Assembly: GCA_963575745.1 (NCBI GenBank)
Contig: CAUYUJ010019910.1
Span: forward strand, 52,501 to 103,223
Direction: 5' to 3'
Source of the DNA: Prorocentrum cordatum
Taxonomy: Eukaryota > Sar > Dinophyceae > Prorocentrales > Prorocentraceae
Length of the DNA: 50,723 nucleotides
The position numbers and the translations under genes were made by a program. Below the pieces are notes generated by a model that saw only the letters and a list, made by a program, of their open reading frames with translations, was not told where the DNA came from and ran no database searches. This document shows, one piece after another, positions 1-10,150 of the stretch (the first letter of the stretch is position 1; the number at the start of each line of letters is the position of its first letter).

Positions 1-920
1 CACTACGCTGGAGATGGCCGACGTCGCCAACCACCGTCACACATCACTTCAAGGACCAGCTGAACGGCAGCCCTCTTGGCGACAGGACAGAGCTGGCGTT
101 CGGGACCGTATTGATGTTGCACGGGCTGCTCCTCCAGATTTCGCTAGTCGAGGGGACCCTGCGGGTGGTCACGGCCAGGCGGGACAACAGGACCGCGCTG
201 GTAGACCTCATCCACGCTGGGCTGACACCAGTTGACAGCGACGACCAGTTCTGGAACATTCTCGTACGCATGGAGATGATGGAGAAGGCCATCGCCACTC
301 TTTCCTTCTGTTCTGCGGCGTGGGAGGCCCTGGACAATGCGCTGATTGCGCAGGGGATGTGGTGGCCCTCGCCATCTGTCGTCCTCCCCACTTGGTTTGA
401 TTCCGCTCACATCACGCAGAGCAGCGCCTTCGACTACGACCTCCAGCAAGTGTCTGGCATCCTTCGTCCTGTCGCTGATGACGCTCTCTTTGTTGATGGC
501 GACTCGTATGCTGCTGGTCGCGTGGAACAAGGTGCTGACGGTGCTCCTCGGGAAGCACGTGGCGTTCTTCCAACTCCTCGGGACGACCGCCCAGGTTCTG
601 GTGATGACCCTCGTGGGCTACGGGAGGCTCTGCACGGCCCTCAAGCGGATCCCTCCGGTGCCGGCCAAGATCCTCAAGGCTCAGTGGTTCCGATTGCTGC
701 CCTTCATGGACATCTGGCTCTTCAACACGTTCCTCGTGATCTTGAGCGAGCCCCAGGCCTGCCAGCCGAGATTGAAGCTCGGCTTGCGTCCCTTCGGAAC
801 GAGTGCGACGACGCAATACAGAGCCTGTCTCAAGCTATCGTTCCCTGTGTTCGCGAGTTCATTGGGACTTGGGCCATAATATCGCAGAGGCTCTACGCTC
901 ACATCTTGAACCGCTGGTGA
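1..920 (+). pseudogene. Frame-broken coding region, unknown protein, runs in from left edge
   Basis: The reading frame is open from the first bases, so the 5' part lies outside the window. From about 50 to 440 the frame phased with position 111 has codons ending mostly in G or C and gives a protein-like stretch (ELAFGTVLMLHGLL, later DQFWNILVRMEMMEKAIA). From about 445 to 760 the best coding signal moves to the frame phased with 346, with near-complete G/C third positions and hydrophobic segments (ASFVLSLMTLSLLMA, VAFFQLLGTTAQVLVMTL). From about 755 it returns to the first frame (PAEIEARLASLRNECDDA) and stops at 918-920. Two switches without obvious splice signals suggest indels in a decayed gene, although short introns are not excluded. 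The middle could be two or three membrane segments. I do not recognise the family. Confidence 0.45.
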
Positions 921-1158
921 CCACCCTCAACGCTCACGCCGAGACTAAGTTTCGTTGGCTGCTGGCGCTGCGAAGTCGCTGCCGAACACCATTGAGGCGC
1001 TGCGCCGACTCGCACCCCATCTGATGCTCTCGATTTCTTGTGGCTGAAGGTCCTGGAGGTCGGGCCGCGGATTGCAACGAGACCTGCATGCAAATGCTAT
1101 CCAGCCTGCCGCTTTGGCGCCGCTCGCAGTCTTTCCCACCTGAGCGAGATCTCCGAGG

Positions 1159-1775
1159 ATGCTGCCGCCTGCGAGCACGGGCGCCTATCTCAGCTCCTTC
1201 CACAATACGTTTCTGCACAGCCGCTGGCGACAGCTCTTTGGCTTGAGCGAGCTGCTGGTCGCAGCGCTCCTGAGATTTATGGCCTGTCGCTCAACCGTCG
1301 AGGCCATCGCATGCAGGTGGTGGACACCATGGTCTTCAGCCTCGCCTGCATGGGGACGATGGGCCTGCTGGACGTCTGGGCTCTTCTACCGGCGATGGTG
1401 CTGCTGAGGGTCCTGCCGCTGCTGATCACGCTCTCCCTGAGCTTCCTCCGCCACCCGACGATGCTGCTGGCGTGCTCTCTTCTCTTCGGCCTCCTGCAGG
1501 CCTTCTGCCTCATGGATGTGGCACTGCTGCGGGTCCTGCCGCTGCTGGCCACGTGCTCCCTGAGCATCCCCTTCCACTTGACGATGCTGCTGGCGTGCCC
1601 GGGGTATTACAACCCTCTGCTGAGCTTCAGCCCCGCGTCGACGGAGCTGCTGCAGATCCTGCCGCTGCTGATCCTGCGCGGCATGCCCGCGAGCCTCCTG
1701 CGGGACATCCTTCTCCAACTGACGGCGCTGGGCTGCCTCCCCCTGAAGGCGCTGCGCAGCTACTTCCTGAGCTAG
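1159..1775 (+). CDS. Coding region with Leu-rich 41-residue repeats, unknown
   Basis: Segment 1159-1320 (frame of 1159) reads like protein (TGAYLSSFHNTFLHSRW) with about 80% G/C at third positions. The signal then passes to the frame phased with 1038 and runs to a stop at 1773-1775, again with almost all codons ending in G or C (VVDTMVFSLACMGTMGLL). The second part holds three diverged 41-residue repeats, each starting near LLRVLPLL, giving a very hydrophobic protein. The opposite strand of the repeat is also open and gives Gln/Arg-rich coiled-coil-like repeats (QQRQDPQQ), and differences between copies fall mostly at first and second positions of the plus frame. The strand is therefore not certain. 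It may belong with the broken coding region just upstream. No family recognised. Confidence 0.35.
1397..1770 (+). repeat. 123-bp tandem repeat, 3 diverged copies
   Basis: The landmark CTGCTG(A/C)(G/A)G(G/A)TCCTGCCG recurs at 1401, 1524 and 1647, exactly 123 bases apart each time, so the unit is 41 codons and preserves frame on both strands. Copies one and two are clearly alike over most of the unit; copy three is more diverged. Confidence 0.75.
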
Positions 1776-1961
1776 GGCCTCATGGCGCAGATGACGACGA
1801 CCAAGGGTGCGAGTTGGGTCCCTTAGCTGCTTGCACAGGGATAATGGGGGTTGGGGCGCGTTGATCAGGTGGTGCCAGGGGCGCCTCACTTTCGTTGCTG
1901 GGATTTACTACCGCTTCGATGTTGCTGCACGTCGCTTTTCGTACATGTCGACCTCCTGTAT

Positions 1962-2225
1962 ATGTTCGACTGCTCCACCTCCATCGGCGACCCGTTCGCC
2001 GCCGCGGCGGGGGCTCCCCCTGCCATCTTCTCTGCTGCTCCTTCGGGCGCAGAGATTGACACAGACTCTCCGAACTCCGTATTCGATGAGGCGTCCCACG
2101 ACGTTGTCTCGTTTGTGCCCGCCGACTCCAGCTCCGACTTCGCCAGCGACGCCGTGCCCCTGAATTCCTCGGAGGGCGCGCGGTGGCCCGCACAGGCGCG
2201 GAAGGAGGACTCTGGCCCCCAGTGA
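1962..2225 (+). CDS. C-terminal exon of an unknown acidic Ser-rich protein
   Basis: From the ATG at 1962 an 87-residue stretch ends at the stop 2223-2225. Its codons show the strong G/C third-position bias expected of real coding DNA here. The composition is Ala/Ser/Asp-rich and probably disordered (SIGDPFAAAAGAPPAIFSAA, DEASHDVVSFVPADSSSDFA). The frame is open further upstream to 1851 but the protein-like quality begins near 1960. The start could therefore be this ATG, or an exon border just before it; no clear acceptor AG is visible. A TCC microsatellite and then the conserved end of the 83-bp repeat family follow directly. Function unknown. Confidence 0.5.
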   Translation: MFDCSTSIGDPFAAAAGAPPAIFSAAPSGAEIDTDSPNSVFDEASHDVVSFVPADSSSDFASDAVPLNSSEGARWPAQARKEDSGPQ

Positions 2226-2228
2226 CGC

Positions 2229-2335
2229 TCGCTCCTCCTCCTCCTCCTCTGCTCCTCCTCTCCTCCCCTGCTCCTCTGCTCCTCCTCCTCCTCCTCCTCC
2301 TCCTCCTCCTCCTCCTCCTCCCTTTTCTCCCCTCT
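2229..2335. repeat. (TCC)n microsatellite
   Basis: Nearly pure CTC/TCC triplets with a few interruptions follow the stop codon at 2225. The open frames through it (poly-Leu, poly-Ser) are artefacts of the triplet. Confidence 0.9.
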
Positions 2336-2418
2336 TCGTCGGCGTATATGCCTCCCTTGTCCCCCTTCTCCTCCATCTCCTTTTCTTATAACTAACTCAT
2401 TCGTGCCGCATCTTACGT

Positions 2419-2675
2419 AGACGTGTGGGTGGGGCGGGCCGGGTGTTTCGCCTTGGCTTCCTCACCACTCCTGATCTTGAGGCTTGAAGAGAATGAGCAA
2501 CGTTTTCAAGGATGGATGACTTGGGTTCTGTGAAATATGGCTCTTGTTCTAGCGCCGCGCACATTCGTCTTGAACGTTTGCAGCAGTTTCAAGAGTGGAG
2601 GACGGGCCGTTTTCAAAGTGTGGCTCTCGCCGCAGTGTCTTGCACATTCGTTTTGAAAGGTTGCACTTTCAGAGG
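2419..2675 (+). repeat. 83-bp repeat family, copy A with conserved end
   Basis: It begins with the conserved end (AGACGTGTGGGTGGGGCGGG, then GGTGTTTCGCC) and continues into about two diverged 83-bp units recognisable by GCGCCGCGCACATTCGTCTT and a GTTTTCAAAGTGTGGCTC block. The same end and units recur at 3224-3740 and 32480-33254 (reversed) and at 10151-10301 and 17461-18595 (same direction). Confidence 0.7.
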
Positions 2676-2993
2676 TTCGTATGGTTGAAGGAAGCACCAG
2701 TGATAGTGTTCTGGCACTGCTTAGGATTGTCCATGCGCAGTGGCCACGTTGATTCGCGGTGTTGAAATCCCAGGATTTGTGTCCCGCCACGATTCAGGGT
2801 TGTCAGCAACTGTCATGTTGACTTGCGGCGCTGAAGTCCAAGGGGTGGTGTTTGGCCCGATCGGGGATTATTAGACGGTTGTCTTCCAAGGGGCCACTTC
2901 CGCAATGAACAGTTGTTGTAGCGACCTGTGAAGAGGGAACTTGGAGGGATGGTTTATTGTAACATCGTTGGTGCGTCTATGGTTTGCACAGGT

Positions 2994-3123
2994 CCTCATC
3001 CTCATCCTCATCCTCATCCTCATGCTTGCCTTTATCCTCATCCTCCTCATCCTTCTCCTGCTGCTCCTTCCCTCTCCCGTTCTTCTCCCCCTGCTTCTCC
3101 TCCTCGCCTTCCTCCCCGCTCTC
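2994..3123. repeat. (ATCCTC)/(TCC) microsatellite up to the gap
   Basis: Tandem CCTCAT hexamers (2994-3050) merge into TCC-rich pyrimidine DNA that runs into the run of N. The assembly break is probably caused by this repeat. Confidence 0.85.
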
Positions 3124-3223
3124 NNNNNNNNNNNNNNNNNNNNNNNNNNNNNNNNNNNNNNNNNNNNNNNNNNNNNNNNNNNNNNNNNNNNNNNNNNNNN
3201 NNNNNNNNNNNNNNNNNNNNNNN
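3124..3223. other. Assembly gap of 100 N
   Basis: Exactly 100 N, the usual placeholder for a scaffold gap of unknown size. Frames that cross it are meaningless. Confidence 0.98.
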
Positions 3224-3740
3224 TTAAAAGCGTCCCGCCCTCAATCCATGAAGCTCTTGCAATTTTTGAATCGAATGTGCGCGGTGCGGCGAGAGCCGCA
3301 TTTTGAAAACGACCCGTCCTCAATCCGTGAATCTCTTGCAATTTTTTAAACAAATGTGCGCGGCGCGAAGGCGAGAGCCACATTTTGAAAACGACCCGCC
3401 CTCAATCCGTGAAGCACTTGCAAATCTTGAAGGCGAATGTGTGCGGCGCCATGGCGAGAGCCGCATTTTGAAAACGACCCGGCCTCAATCCGTGAAGCTC
3501 TTGCAAATGTTTGAAAACGAATGTGCGTGGCGCCAAGGCGAGAGCCGCATTTTGAAATCACCCGCCTCAATCCGTGAAGCTCTTGCGCATTTTTGAAAAC
3601 GAGTGTGCGCGGCGCTAAGGCGCCAACCACATTTAGAAAACCACCCGCTCTGAATATGTGAAGCTGTTGTTGATTTTTGACCAGGGTCATACGTGGTGGC
3701 GAGGCCTCAAGCGAAACGCCCAGCCCGCCCTTTCGACCGG
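3224..3740 (-). repeat. 83-bp tandem array, copy B, with conserved end
   Basis: Six units start near 3238, 3318, 3400, 3483, 3565 and 3648, a spacing of 80-83 bases. Each carries CCTCAATCCGTGAAGC, then TTGCAAATTTTTGAAAACGA, then GGCGAGAGCCGCATTTTGAA, with a few mismatches. The array ends in the reversed conserved end GGCCTCAAGCGAAACGCC...CCCGCCC at 3701-3730. The left edge is lost in the gap. Confidence 0.9.
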
Positions 3741-3778
3741 CCTCGGGGTGGGACAGGGAGGAGTTATCTCTAAGGAAA

Positions 3779-3856
<78 letters not shown>

Positions 3857-4215
3857 CTGATGCTGATGCTGATGCTGATGATGATGATGATGATGATGAG
3901 GAGGAGGAGGAGGAGGAGAAGGAGGAGGTTGAGGGAGGAGGTTTCCCCCCCCCCGCGCGTGCGCTGGAGGCCGGCGGCGGCAAGGGCGGCAGCGGGCCTG
4001 AGCTGTCTGGGGAGCTGGACCGCGTGTCCAGGGAGCTCAGCCAGCTGCTGCGGCCCTCCTGCCCCCCTTCGTCGTCGTCGTCCTCTCATTTTTGTTGCTT
4101 TTGTTCGTTTGTCTCTCTTTCCCACTTCTCTCTCACTCTCTCTTTCTCTTTTTTCCCTCTCTCTCTCTCTTTCTTTCTCGCCGCCGAAGAAGAATATGAA
4201 ATATACAAACCATAA
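3658..4215 (+). CDS. Possible exon with poly-Asp/Glu tract, unknown
   Basis: One frame reads through the GAT/GAG array as poly-Asp with some Ala, then poly-Glu, and continues into a stretch with good third-position GC and protein-like character at about 3950-4065 (ALEAGGGKGGSGPELSG, LDRVSRELSQLL). It then degenerates into Ser/Phe from CT-rich DNA and stops at 4213-4215. Only the 3950-4065 part argues for coding; an amphipathic helix is possible there. The rest is what the triplet array would give in any case. No domain recognised. Confidence 0.25.
3780..3930. repeat. (GAT)n followed by (GAG)n
   Basis: About 39 GAT/GCT triplets (3780-3897) pass directly into GAG triplets. It follows the conserved end of the 83-bp family at a distance of about 40 bases. 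Confidence 0.95.
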
Positions 4216-4405
4216 TGCAAACAATCCTGTTCATGGTTCGAATAATTTTACGAATCATTTTGCGAGTAAGCTAATTCGGTAACTACTTAGAACCACAAAA
4301 CACTCATACTATTGTAATCATAATGCTATCAATAAACAGATAAAAGGTAACATTAAGACTACGATTCGTAGTACGAATATTCAGAATCACAGAACTACGA
4401 ACACT
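4190..4405. other. AT-rich island
   Basis: About 215 bases of markedly AT-rich DNA in a GC-rich setting, with recurring ACGAAT/CGAATA motifs and a short palindrome CTACGATTCGTAG at about 4358. No frame and no recognised element. Confidence 0.6.
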
Positions 4406-4475
4406 AATGACAACCAGAAGACGAGTACACACACGCATGAACGTGTACGTCCGAAGGTTCGTGCGGATTTCTTGT

Positions 4476-4532
4476 GTCGGCTCTGGTCCCCCGTGGCGGC
4501 GCCCCTGGCGCCGCGGGGGGTCCAGCGCCGAC
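4476..4532. repeat. Short foldback (hairpin) element
   Basis: GTCGGCTCTGGTCCCCC at 4476-4492 pairs with GGGGGTCCAGCGCCGAC at 4516-4532 with two mismatches, around a GGCGCC-rich loop. The same arm sequence flanks the foldback at 15190-15281, so this is a small family. Confidence 0.6.
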
Positions 4533-4866
4533 CCTAGACACCATCGCGGATCTCCGACATGTTTATGCTATTGTGGTTCCTCCGCCTCCTCCCGGGGCCC
4601 ATCTCCCCATCTCGATCCGACCGATCCGATCTGATTATGGTTCCGAGCCGACGTGGGCCGTTTCGACGCACGTTCCGACCCGATCGGGTTCCCCGATTCG
4701 ATGCTGACTGATCCTCCATCGGCCATGCGGGAGTCGGTGGGTTCACGGGGCGCTTGTGGGCACCCCCTGGCCTCGGAGAAGGAGGAGGGGAGGGAGGATT
4801 GGGGAGGGAGGATGGAGGATGATGGAGAATGCAGGATGGAGGATGCTGATGCCTCCACGACGAAGA

Positions 4867-4967
4867 CGAAGACGACGACAACGGCGACGTCTTCGCCTCG
4901 CCCTTTATTCGCGGGGGGCGGGTGTACGGTTGCTCCCGTCGCGGCGGCCTTGGGGCGCATTTCGGAA
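4867..4967 (+). CDS. Possible internal exon, unknown
   Basis: Between a candidate acceptor (GACGAAG|ACG) and a candidate donor (GGAAG|GTATTG) one frame reads DDDNGDVFASPFIRGGRVYG with G/C-ending codons. Another frame is open here too, and the Asp run is low complexity, so this is a weak call. No domain recognised. Confidence 0.2.
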
Positions 4968-4994
4968 GGTATTGACCAGGATTGGCCTTTCGAA

Positions 4995-5160
4995 GCGTGT
5001 GTGTGTGTGTGTGTGTCCATGATGTTCTAGCGGCTTTGTGTCGGATTCCTCCATCTCCCTTCTCCTCCTTCTCGTCTTCCTCCCTGTTCCTCCTCCTCCT
5101 CCTCCTCGTTTCTCCTCCTCATTTCTCCTTTTCCTCCTCCTCCTCCTCCCACTACTACCA
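4995..5160. repeat. (GT)n and (CTC)n microsatellites
   Basis: About nine GT repeats near 5000 and a CTC-rich pyrimidine tract at 5050-5155. Confidence 0.85.
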
Positions 5161-6235
5161 AGGATGCACAGCAGTTGTCTCATACTCATTCCACTGCCGT
5201 GATTATCTAAGCACACCAGACAGCTTGCCCGTCTTCGTGCGGGCGTGCCTGGAGGTCAGTGGACCTTCGACTCCTGCCTCTGAATCCGATCAGTTCGAGT
5301 GACCTCCTCGCGTCGCGCAATCACGACGGACTGTGTTTGGCCATTTCTGGCTTCTGGGACCCCTGCTGGGCCCCTGGACCGTCAAATAACGAGTCAGGAC
5401 GAGAAGCCTCGAGAGCCAACAGGCGGGATCTTGGAAGCAGTCATGGGACCGGTTTTTGAGCGGGTTCCACTCGGGGTGTGTGGGGCCCTTCCGATACAAA
5501 GGCAGGGGCCTTCTCAGATGCTTTCGTGTTCTCCACCTGGCCCTCTCCCCCCTCTGGGGCTGAGCCAGGGAGTTTCGGAAACCGATTGGGAGGATGTTTC
5601 GCACAAGCGGCGCAAAGAGTACGCCCACCCTCCACCTGGCCTCCCCCTTCTGGGGAGGGGGGCCAGGTGGGGGGCCCTCTTTTGTTCACCCATCGACTGA
5701 CAGGCCTCGGCCATCTGACGGAAACGCCCCCCTCGCCACGCCCCCGTGTGCGCGCCGCCAAGGCACCGCGGCGTGGATGGCATGGACGCCGACGGCTTCG
5801 CGCCCTTGACGGCAGGGCGTGGCGGCGACGGCGGCGGCGACGACGACATCGGCCAGCTTCCCATCTGGCGCCTCCTCCTCATTTGCTTCGGGGGATGGTA
5901 GGTCTACGCCGCGGCAGGAATGTCCTTTGTTGTCTGTCACGGGGCTTGCTCTTCAGGGCTGCTGCTTCGTGCCCTTCCTTGGTCGGCGGGGTCCGCCGAG
6001 ACTTCGCCTGGCTGGCGCCGCGCGTGCGCCCTGTGCGCCGCCTGGGGCCGCCGAGGCGTCGCCTTGCGCGGGCGCCTCGCGGGCGCCTCGCTGGTGCCCC
6101 GTGGGCGCCCCGCTGCTGGCTGGGTCCGCCGACGTATCGCCGGGTGGGCGCGCGTGGGCGCCTGCACTGGATCCGCTGGAGACTTTTCCTTCAGAAGGAT
6201 CGCAAACTCGCAAACTCCACCACCCCCTCCCCCGT
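5161..6235. other. No recognisable gene; one strong hairpin
   Basis: GC-rich DNA with long open frames on both strands but no domain and no consistent codon bias. CCACCTGGCCTCCCCC at 5632-5647 can fold with the GGGGGGCCAGGTGG stretch ending at 5670. A GGGCGCC-rich stretch at 6050-6160 gives Arg/Ala-rich shadows. Confidence 0.5.
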
Positions 6236-6947
6236 GACTTGACGCCCCCCCCCCCTCTCTGGGTACTGCAGTTTACATGTGATCGTGCCTCCCCGTTGTT
6301 CCACACGAAATCGTACCATCCCAGGAGACCGGGCACCGACCTCCCCGCCTCCTCCCGCATTCGTCTGTCTCGAAGTATCATTTTGCATTAACCCTTTGCA
6401 GACGATGCCACGCCGTCCACACGCGCGCACCTCTCGACGCCACACCGTACACACTAGCTTCGCACGCATGTCAGTATGAACACCTCAAACACCCTTTAGA
6501 TTCCGAATCAAGGTGCTGGCTGTTTTTTGACCCGGCCCTCGTGCGAAACCATAATACCACAATATTCGTTTCATTAATATCGTCCAGCACCCGCATTCTC
6601 AGATCACCACGCGGTGAATTTGCGTTGATCTGGCATGTGCCCATTTCACGAACCCGTGTCTACTTATACCATGCGGGCCACACGCGCGCGCCGCCACGCG
6701 CGCGTGTCGCAATCCTTCCAACGCAATTTCGTATGCGAAACATTTCAATATAGAGCTTTACAAAAGTATGTTGCTAAGCGTCTTTTCAAGAAAGGTATCC
6801 CAGAAGTATACAGTTTCTGCACGCGCACTTTCTCACCATCACGCTTATCAGCGCGATCGCATCACCGCCGTCATCATTATCACCAATCGTCGCCATTGCC
6901 GCCATCATCAATCAATGGCCTACAGCGCCGATGCATGGACGCATGGA

Positions 6948-7044
<97 letters not shown>

Positions 7045-7440
7045 GCCATCGTCGTCACCAGCATCGGAGCCGTCATTGGCCTTGCCGTCGTCATCGTCAT
7101 CATCGCCACCACCATCGCTACTATCATCATCGTTGCCACCGTTGCCGACGTCATCATGGTATTGCGCCCGCCCGGCGCACTGAAGCGCCCGCGGGCAAGC
7201 GCGGCTCTTGAAACGCGCTGGGAAGTTCTCACCGGGAAGCGCCATCGCGGCCGCATCGGTTCTGTCAAGCCAGCTGTCAGCTCTGCGCGTGAGCTTGCCC
7301 GCGCCAGCGATGCCGCGGGGATGCGCCAGCCATTGCCAAGCAGTCACATCACTCGCGCATGTATGGACTTTGCAAAGCAATCTTCGAGTGGAAAAGGTGG
7401 GATATTTGCGCGAGCCGTGGGGTTGCGGCGTTAGTTTAAG
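6236..7440. repeat. Large duplicated block, copy 1 (~1.2 kb)
   Basis: It shares, in the same order, four blocks with 7490-8710: a C-rich start followed by CGTACCATCCCAGG (6313 here, 7558 there); a CACACGCGCGC-rich block; an ATC/GTC-rich block with CACCATCGCTACTATCATCA (near 7110 here, 8408 there); and a GCCAGCCA...GCAAATC-like tail. It contains the pure (ATC)n expansion at 6949-7045. Confidence 0.6.
6949..7045. repeat. (ATC)n microsatellite
   Basis: About 32 uninterrupted ATC triplets inside duplicated block copy 1. Poly-His, poly-Ile and poly-Asp frames here are artefacts. Confidence 0.95.
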
Positions 7441-7489
7441 TTCATTCTCTTTTCTTTGACAGGAATTCGATTCGACCTCCCCCCGGGAT

Positions 7490-8710
7490 TATCCGCCCCC
7501 CCTGGTCGTATTGCAATTACCACATGTTTCTGCCCCGTCGTCCATCCTAAATATGAGCTCGTACCATCCCAGGCAGGCAGGTATCGCCCCCCTCGTCATC
7601 TTATGGAATACAATACGATGCGCGCGCACTCGTTTATCAAAAATCAGCAGCTTTGAAGTATCGGGGCGAAGTGCACACTCGCGCGTCGTCGCGGGCGCAT
7701 GCCGAGATCCTTCAAAAACCTGATGTCGTAAGAATTTTAAAGCCGAGTGTGCCAAGAACATGTAAAAACAAACGTGGGTTCGCAACATCAGTTTTCAGAG
7801 AAGCCTGCGCTCGCGCTCTTGCGAGTTCTCAAGAAAACCAGCTGTCTTTTTTTTCAGCATCTTCATACAAAACTACCAAACGGGGTTCGCGCGCGCATGT
7901 CGAAATTGTTCGAACGCCCTTGCGCGCGTGCTGTCGCAAGAATCCCTTGCAACAAATGGGACGAAGTGCGCACGCGCATGTCGTCGCGCGCGCATGCTGG
8001 AACCAGACAAAAACCTTAGGTTTCGTAAGGGTTGCACAATCGAATATTCCGAAACCAGATTCAAACACATTGTTTCGCAACACCAGTTTTTCAAAAAAGC
8101 CTGCGCTCTCGCTTTTGCGAATTTCTAAGAAAACCATCGGTTTTCAACATTTTCATGGAGTTCTGCCACACGGGCCTTTCGGGCGGCATGCCGACATCAT
8201 TCGCACGCCCTTGCGCGCGTGTTGGGGGGGGCACGATCCGTTTCAAATAACACCATGCAGGCCACTCTCGCGCGTCGGCCGCGCGCGCATGTCGAACTCC
8301 TTCCGAAACCTTCATCACCAACGCGAGGACGCTGTCATCGACGTCGGCGTGATCAGCATCGGCGCCGTCACTGGCCGTGCCGTCGTCGTTGCCAACATCG
8401 TCACCACCATCGCTACTATCATCATCGTGTCCACCGTTGTCGACGTTGCCATACTACCGCGCCCGCCCAAGCCGCCTTCTCCCACTGAAGTGCCCGCTGG
8501 GATGTGCCTAGCGGTCAGCGGCACCGCGGCCGCGCCGGTCGCGCCAAATTAGCTGGCCGCTGCGCGCGCGTGCTCTGGTTGGCAAGGCCGCCGAGATGCA
8601 CCAGCCAACGCCATGCACTCATCGCAATTGCCGCCGCATGGGTTTTGCAAATCAAGTTGCGCGTGGGTGGGTGGAATGTTTGCAAGATCGTGGAATGTGT
8701 CAGCTTGTTG
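7490..8710. repeat. Large duplicated block, copy 2 (~1.2 kb)
   Basis: Second copy of the block at 6236-7440, offset by about 1245-1290 bases. It lacks the long (ATC)n run but carries an internal ~305-bp tandem duplication. Divergence is substantial, with several small indels. Confidence 0.6.
7665..8290. repeat. ~305-bp tandem repeat, two copies plus a partial
   Basis: Unit 1 (about 7665-7965) and unit 2 (about 7966-8265) both run from a GTGC(A/G)CAC(T/G)CGCG(C/A)GTCGTCGCG-like start, through TTCGCAACA(T/C)CAGTTTT and AAGCCTGCGCTC(G/T)CGCT, to an ACGCCCTTGCGCGCGTG end. A third copy begins at about 8262 and is cut off by the ATC-rich block. Confidence 0.75.
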
Positions 8711-8723
8711 ATGAAACCAATCG

Positions 8724-8891
8724 CGCCACGTAGCTTGCACCAAATAGCTTAAACCACGCAGCTTGCACCAAATAGCTGGCACCAGATAGCTTGCGCCACG
8801 TATATTGCACCACGTAGCTTGCGCCGCATAGCTTGCACCACATTGCTTGCAACGCATATTTTGCGCCACGTAGACCTCACCACAAAGTTTG
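8724..8891. repeat. 14-bp minisatellite, 12 copies
   Basis: Twelve consecutive 14-base units of consensus CACCACGTAGCTTG, with no length variation. Units start at 8724, 8738, 8752 and so on to 8878. Variation is mainly in the middle (CAAAT, CGCAT, CGTAT). Confidence 0.92.
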
Positions 8892-9943
8892 CACGTCAAT
8901 TTCCATCCAGGGTGCAATCACGCATTGCGTGTGGTTCACGCTGGCGGGCATTCTACAATGGTTCAGCTTCCGATCATGTTGGTAACTCCTTGCGTGGAAT
9001 TTGGGCTTATGGTAATCGGTGAAGCAGTTTCGGTCCCCGTAGCTTTTTTGTCCCGTAGTTCAAATCGGGGACTCGAAACCACTCCGCGCAAGTCGGGACT
9101 CGCCGTCGCGAGCAGTGTATATGTTCCGCAGTTCCTGATGATTGTCAGCAGCTTCGAACCATACTGAACGAATACTTTACGTCACGACGGTTGGGGAATT
9201 GACGCGCGACCTCCTTGTACAAACTTCCATCTAGTTAGGGCCCGCGGTGATGCGGTAATGCAAACGATGATGTAACATCGATCTTGGTTATGGTGGCGAT
9301 GAAGATGCCGATGTTGAGAGTGATGGTGCTAGTTCGTGTGCCTCGTCGTCTTCTAGGACGCCGTCTGGGTTCGGGCCGCCCGCCTGCTGCGACGCCGCGG
9401 GGTCGCATTGGAGTCTTCATGGGGTCACTCGCGGCAGTTGCGCGCAATTAAGTGTACTGACTGACGGCGGCAGTGAAGACGATTGCGGGTCGATGGGCGT
9501 GGTTCGATTTGAATGTCCATGCGCGGCGCGGGGATCCCATTTGGTGGACGCTTCCTGCTGGTGGATATCTGCGTGAAAGCAGGCAGCGGCTTCGGAACGC
9601 ATTCGCAAACCTGGAATAGGACAACCGCTAGCCATCCGCATTCGAATTCAAGTCTAGTGCTTGGTGGGACTGCTCGATGCGGGCATTTGTCTGCGCCGTC
9701 GTCCTTGCGTTACCTCGTTGAGCAACTGTGATAACGGGGCACTCTAGCGCGCACGGCCTAGCGGGGGGGCTTTACACGAGCGCTGTGTACAGCGCTCTCA
9801 GTCCCGCGCTTGGTGCAATAGTTTCGCGCTGCGAGTCCCCCCGAGGTTTTTGAACGTGCTAGCAGAACGCAGTCCTTGCCCATGCTTCGTGCAGTACTCG
9901 TCGTAGTTGTCGTAGTCTTCGTAGGAGGAGAAGCAGGAGAAGG
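8892..9943. other. No recognisable gene
   Basis: Mixed-composition DNA with only short frames lacking codon bias. A GATG-rich stretch lies at 9250-9330. No repeat family or RNA gene seen. Confidence 0.5.
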
Positions 9944-10126
9944 ATGAGGAGGAGCGCAACGAAGGCGGTCATCGACAACATGAGGTGTCGCCCGAGCCCG
10001 GAGCAGGTGGAGATGGTCGTCAGTATCAGCATGCGCGCTGACGGTGCCGCTCGCTTCCAGTTGCGGCAGGACGCTGGGAGCAGCTCCAGGCAGGAGGCTC
10101 CTCCTCTTCCATTTACTTTCTTTTAA
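9944..10126 (+). CDS. Short C-terminal exon, unknown
   Basis: Sixty residues to the stop 10124-10126, with codons mostly ending in G or C and a normal mixed composition (TKAVIDNMRCRPSPEQVEMV, SISMRADGAARFQLRQDA). The upstream GAGGAG-rich DNA looks non-coding, so the ATG may lie inside an exon rather than being the true start. As after 2225, the stop is followed by pyrimidine-rich DNA, then TTTAAACTAACTC, then the conserved end of the 83-bp repeat family. Function unknown. Confidence 0.4.
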   Translation: MRRSATKAVIDNMRCRPSPEQVEMVVSISMRADGAARFQLRQDAGSSSRQEAPPLPFTFF

Positions 10127-10150
10127 ACTAACTCTTCCCTTTCGCAACCC

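Noticed and set aside
3224-3660. Regular 83-bp repeats as a CRISPR array
   Set aside because: Units are contiguous and similar throughout, with no variable spacers, and the context is eukaryotic.
9040-9080. GTTCAAATC as a tRNA T-loop
   Set aside because: No proper T stem, anticodon arm or acceptor pairing around it.
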